Below are positions 62,400 to 64,000 of a stretch of 64,000 nucleotides of DNA, piece after piece. Source of the DNA: Pogonophryne albipinna (taxonomy: Eukaryota > Chordata > Actinopteri > Perciformes > Artedidraconidae); contig CM053259.1 in assembly GCA_028583405.1 (NCBI GenBank), positions 16,839,594 to 16,903,593 on the forward strand, given 5' to 3'. The translations under genes and the position numbers were made by a program. The notes beneath the pieces are model-generated. The model had not been told where the DNA came from. It did no database searches and saw only the letters and a program-made list of their open reading frames with translations. Position 1 is the stretch's first letter. Every line of letters starts with the position of its first letter.

Positions 62400-63963
62400 C
62401 TACAAGGAGTCCTCTAATATAATGGGGGGCTGTGAATCCATGTCGACACCAGACAGCCGGATGGTGGTTATGTCCCCTGTGCTCTTGAATGTGTACAGTT
62501 CATTGTCCACCATCCTGCGGTCCTCGAAGCCGATGCTGTCCTGCCGGTTGATGGGAGTACGTGGACGGGGCGGGAGGAAGGACTGGGACGGGTCCAGGAA
62601 CGAATTGAAATTATCCATCTCAGGCTCGTGGTCCGGCTCTTTGATGACAGGCAGCTGTGCATCAGTGGGACCGGTGAATGTCTTATAGGAGTCCGTCTGC
62701 ACCCCGTTGTAGTGGTCCTGCATGCTGTCCGCGTAGCTGACGTCGCCCAGCAGGTGTCCGTACACCCTCGAATCGTCTATGGAGTCGTAGACGTGGGACT
62801 CGTTATCAGACCGACTTTTGGTGAAGTGCCTGTCACTAGGGCGGAAGATGTTCCCTTTGCCCATGTAGATGGACGACTCTACGTTCATTTTGTCCTGTTT
62901 CTTTTTCCTGTTTGACAAGATAAATGCAGACCATAAACAATGAGACGTAGGTGGTTACAGACTAATCTTATTAGACAAAAATATCACTACACACCTAAGA
63001 ATGCAATCAAAAATATGAAAAAATACATAAATAACATTTAGAGTTTAAAAGTGCTTTTTGAGGGGTATTAAACTATTAATAAGTGTATAATTTCTTTATT
63101 TTGTTCCATTTCTGTATTTGTTAATATTTTTGACTGACTGAGCCAATTAGAATTTAACTCCTTTTATAACTAGGATTTAACCAGTTTTGGGTTTTTCTAC
63201 AAACCAAATGAGATTGAAATGTTCTATAGGTAATTGTATATGTGCAAAACCTTCCTCTGTACTGTATCCATATGGGGTGTATTTATTTCCAAACTTACAA
63301 GAATACTCAAAAGTTTTTATTCTTCAGTTTGTGATGTAGGATTAAAATGGTAGGTTTGCTACTTTTATATTTAAGAATTTGGAAAATACAGCGCCGCGAT
63401 GTTAACAAAGCTACAGGTGTACTCACTTTGTGATGAAGCAATAAAGACCCAGCACTAAGAGTAGCAACAGAAGAGCTCCTGCTATCCCAAGGAGGATGGC
63501 CAAGTGATCTGTAATAAAATAAAAATAACAATAAATAAATTAAATCCTTTACTTTAGCCTAATGGAATATTTTTGTAAAAGGCCTGAATGTGTCCTGCTT
63601 TCTTACTGGATTTCTTCTGCAGAACGATTTTGGTCAGTGCAGCAAATTCCCCTTCCTCAGGTATACAGTTGGACATGTTGAGATAGAAACTTTGCGGCAC
63701 GGTCAGCTTGTCCTCCGCCTGCTCGTCCTCCCTGCGGCTCATCATCTCCTCCTCCGCCCCCAGCATCCTCACCTTGATGGAGGTGTGCCTGTCTTTGCAT
63801 TTGGGCTGGCTGATGTTGACAAATTGCACGTGTGCCTCGTACCCACTCGGTACCGTGACGATCCAGGCCACGGTGGACATAGGCTTCATACCCTGAGGCC
63901 AGTTGGGGGTGGCCAGCAGGGTGGGAGACAACTCCTTTTGACTGACTCGGTAAATGATGCTCT
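62400..63963 (-). CDS. cdcp1: cdcp1, CUB domain-containing protein 1 (3' part, three exons)
   Basis: A single-pass cell-surface glycoprotein with extracellular CUB-like domains; its tail is phosphorylated by Src-family kinases and controls adhesion. Exons on the minus strand: 63,963-63,607 (membrane-proximal CUB-like domain: STVAWIVTVPSGYEAHVQF, a Cys in QPKCKD and a Cys in NMSNCIPEE), 63,508-63,427 (transmembrane helix LAILLGIAGALLLLLLVLGL), and 62,907-62,400 (169-residue tail). Phases agree at both junctions. The tail retains tyrosines in SIYMGK, HVYDSIDD, RVYGHLLGD and DSYKTFTG, which correspond by context to human Tyr707, 734, 743 and 762 (from memory). DNESHVY and VYGHLL are the strongest identity marks. 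The gene continues beyond the right edge. Confidence 0.9.
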
Positions 63964-64000
63964 CTAAAAAAACAACAGATGGCATTATTGCTGAGTGTCA

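Overview
The window looks like a chromosomal segment from a ray-finned (teleost) fish. The genes have vertebrate exon/intron structure with GT-AG introns. The protein matches are vertebrate orthologues. Long (AC)n arrays, hAT, Tc1 and TTAA-type DNA transposons and a Ty3/gypsy element fill the space between genes. All identifications come from reading the sequence and recalling families; no database was searched.

Left third (1-18,120): the 5' part of osbpl10, read on the minus strand. Coding exon 1 (17,870-18,120) and exon 2 (6,384-6,559) encode the start of the protein and part of its PH domain; the rest of the gene lies beyond position 1. The 11.3-kb intron 1 holds a 3.3-kb foldback element whose 390-bp arms each carry a fragment of a THAP zinc-finger gene, plus a TTAA-flanked MITE.

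Middle (18,121-38,161): a 20-kb gene-free island between the divergent genes osbpl10 and tmem42, made mostly of mobile DNA. It holds a hAT-like relic, a (TG)79 array, and a 9.3-kb gypsy element (LTRs 22,055-22,186 and 31,105-31,341). The gypsy element was later hit by two hAT elements and by a near-pristine Tc1 element with an intact 333-residue transposase. Beyond it lie another hAT with a perfect 26-bp palindrome, an element with a 4-bp duplication that belongs to an apparently unusual MITE family, an (AC)54 array, a fourth well-bounded hAT, and an (AC)61 array that ends 95 bp before the tmem42 start codon.

Right third (38,162-64,000): tmem42 (+), zdhhc3 (-), exosc7 (+) and the 3' end of cdcp1 (-). 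From memory, this is the order and orientation of human 3p21.31, without TGM4 and CLEC3B. Exon boundaries could be placed to the base for tmem42 (155 aa), zdhhc3 (298 aa) and exosc7 (291 aa). zdhhc3 and exosc7 are head to head; exosc7 and cdcp1 are tail to tail, with a TTAA MITE next to each 3' end. The genes do not form one pathway: lipid transfer (osbpl10), an uncharacterised membrane protein (tmem42), Golgi palmitoylation (zdhhc3), RNA exosome core (exosc7) and a Src-substrate cell-surface protein (cdcp1).

The most interesting structures are the two elements sharing GGGYCATTCTACMGAA ends and internal motif arrays, the THAP-carrying foldback, the young Tc1 copy, and a set of perfect short-loop palindromes inside hAT relics.
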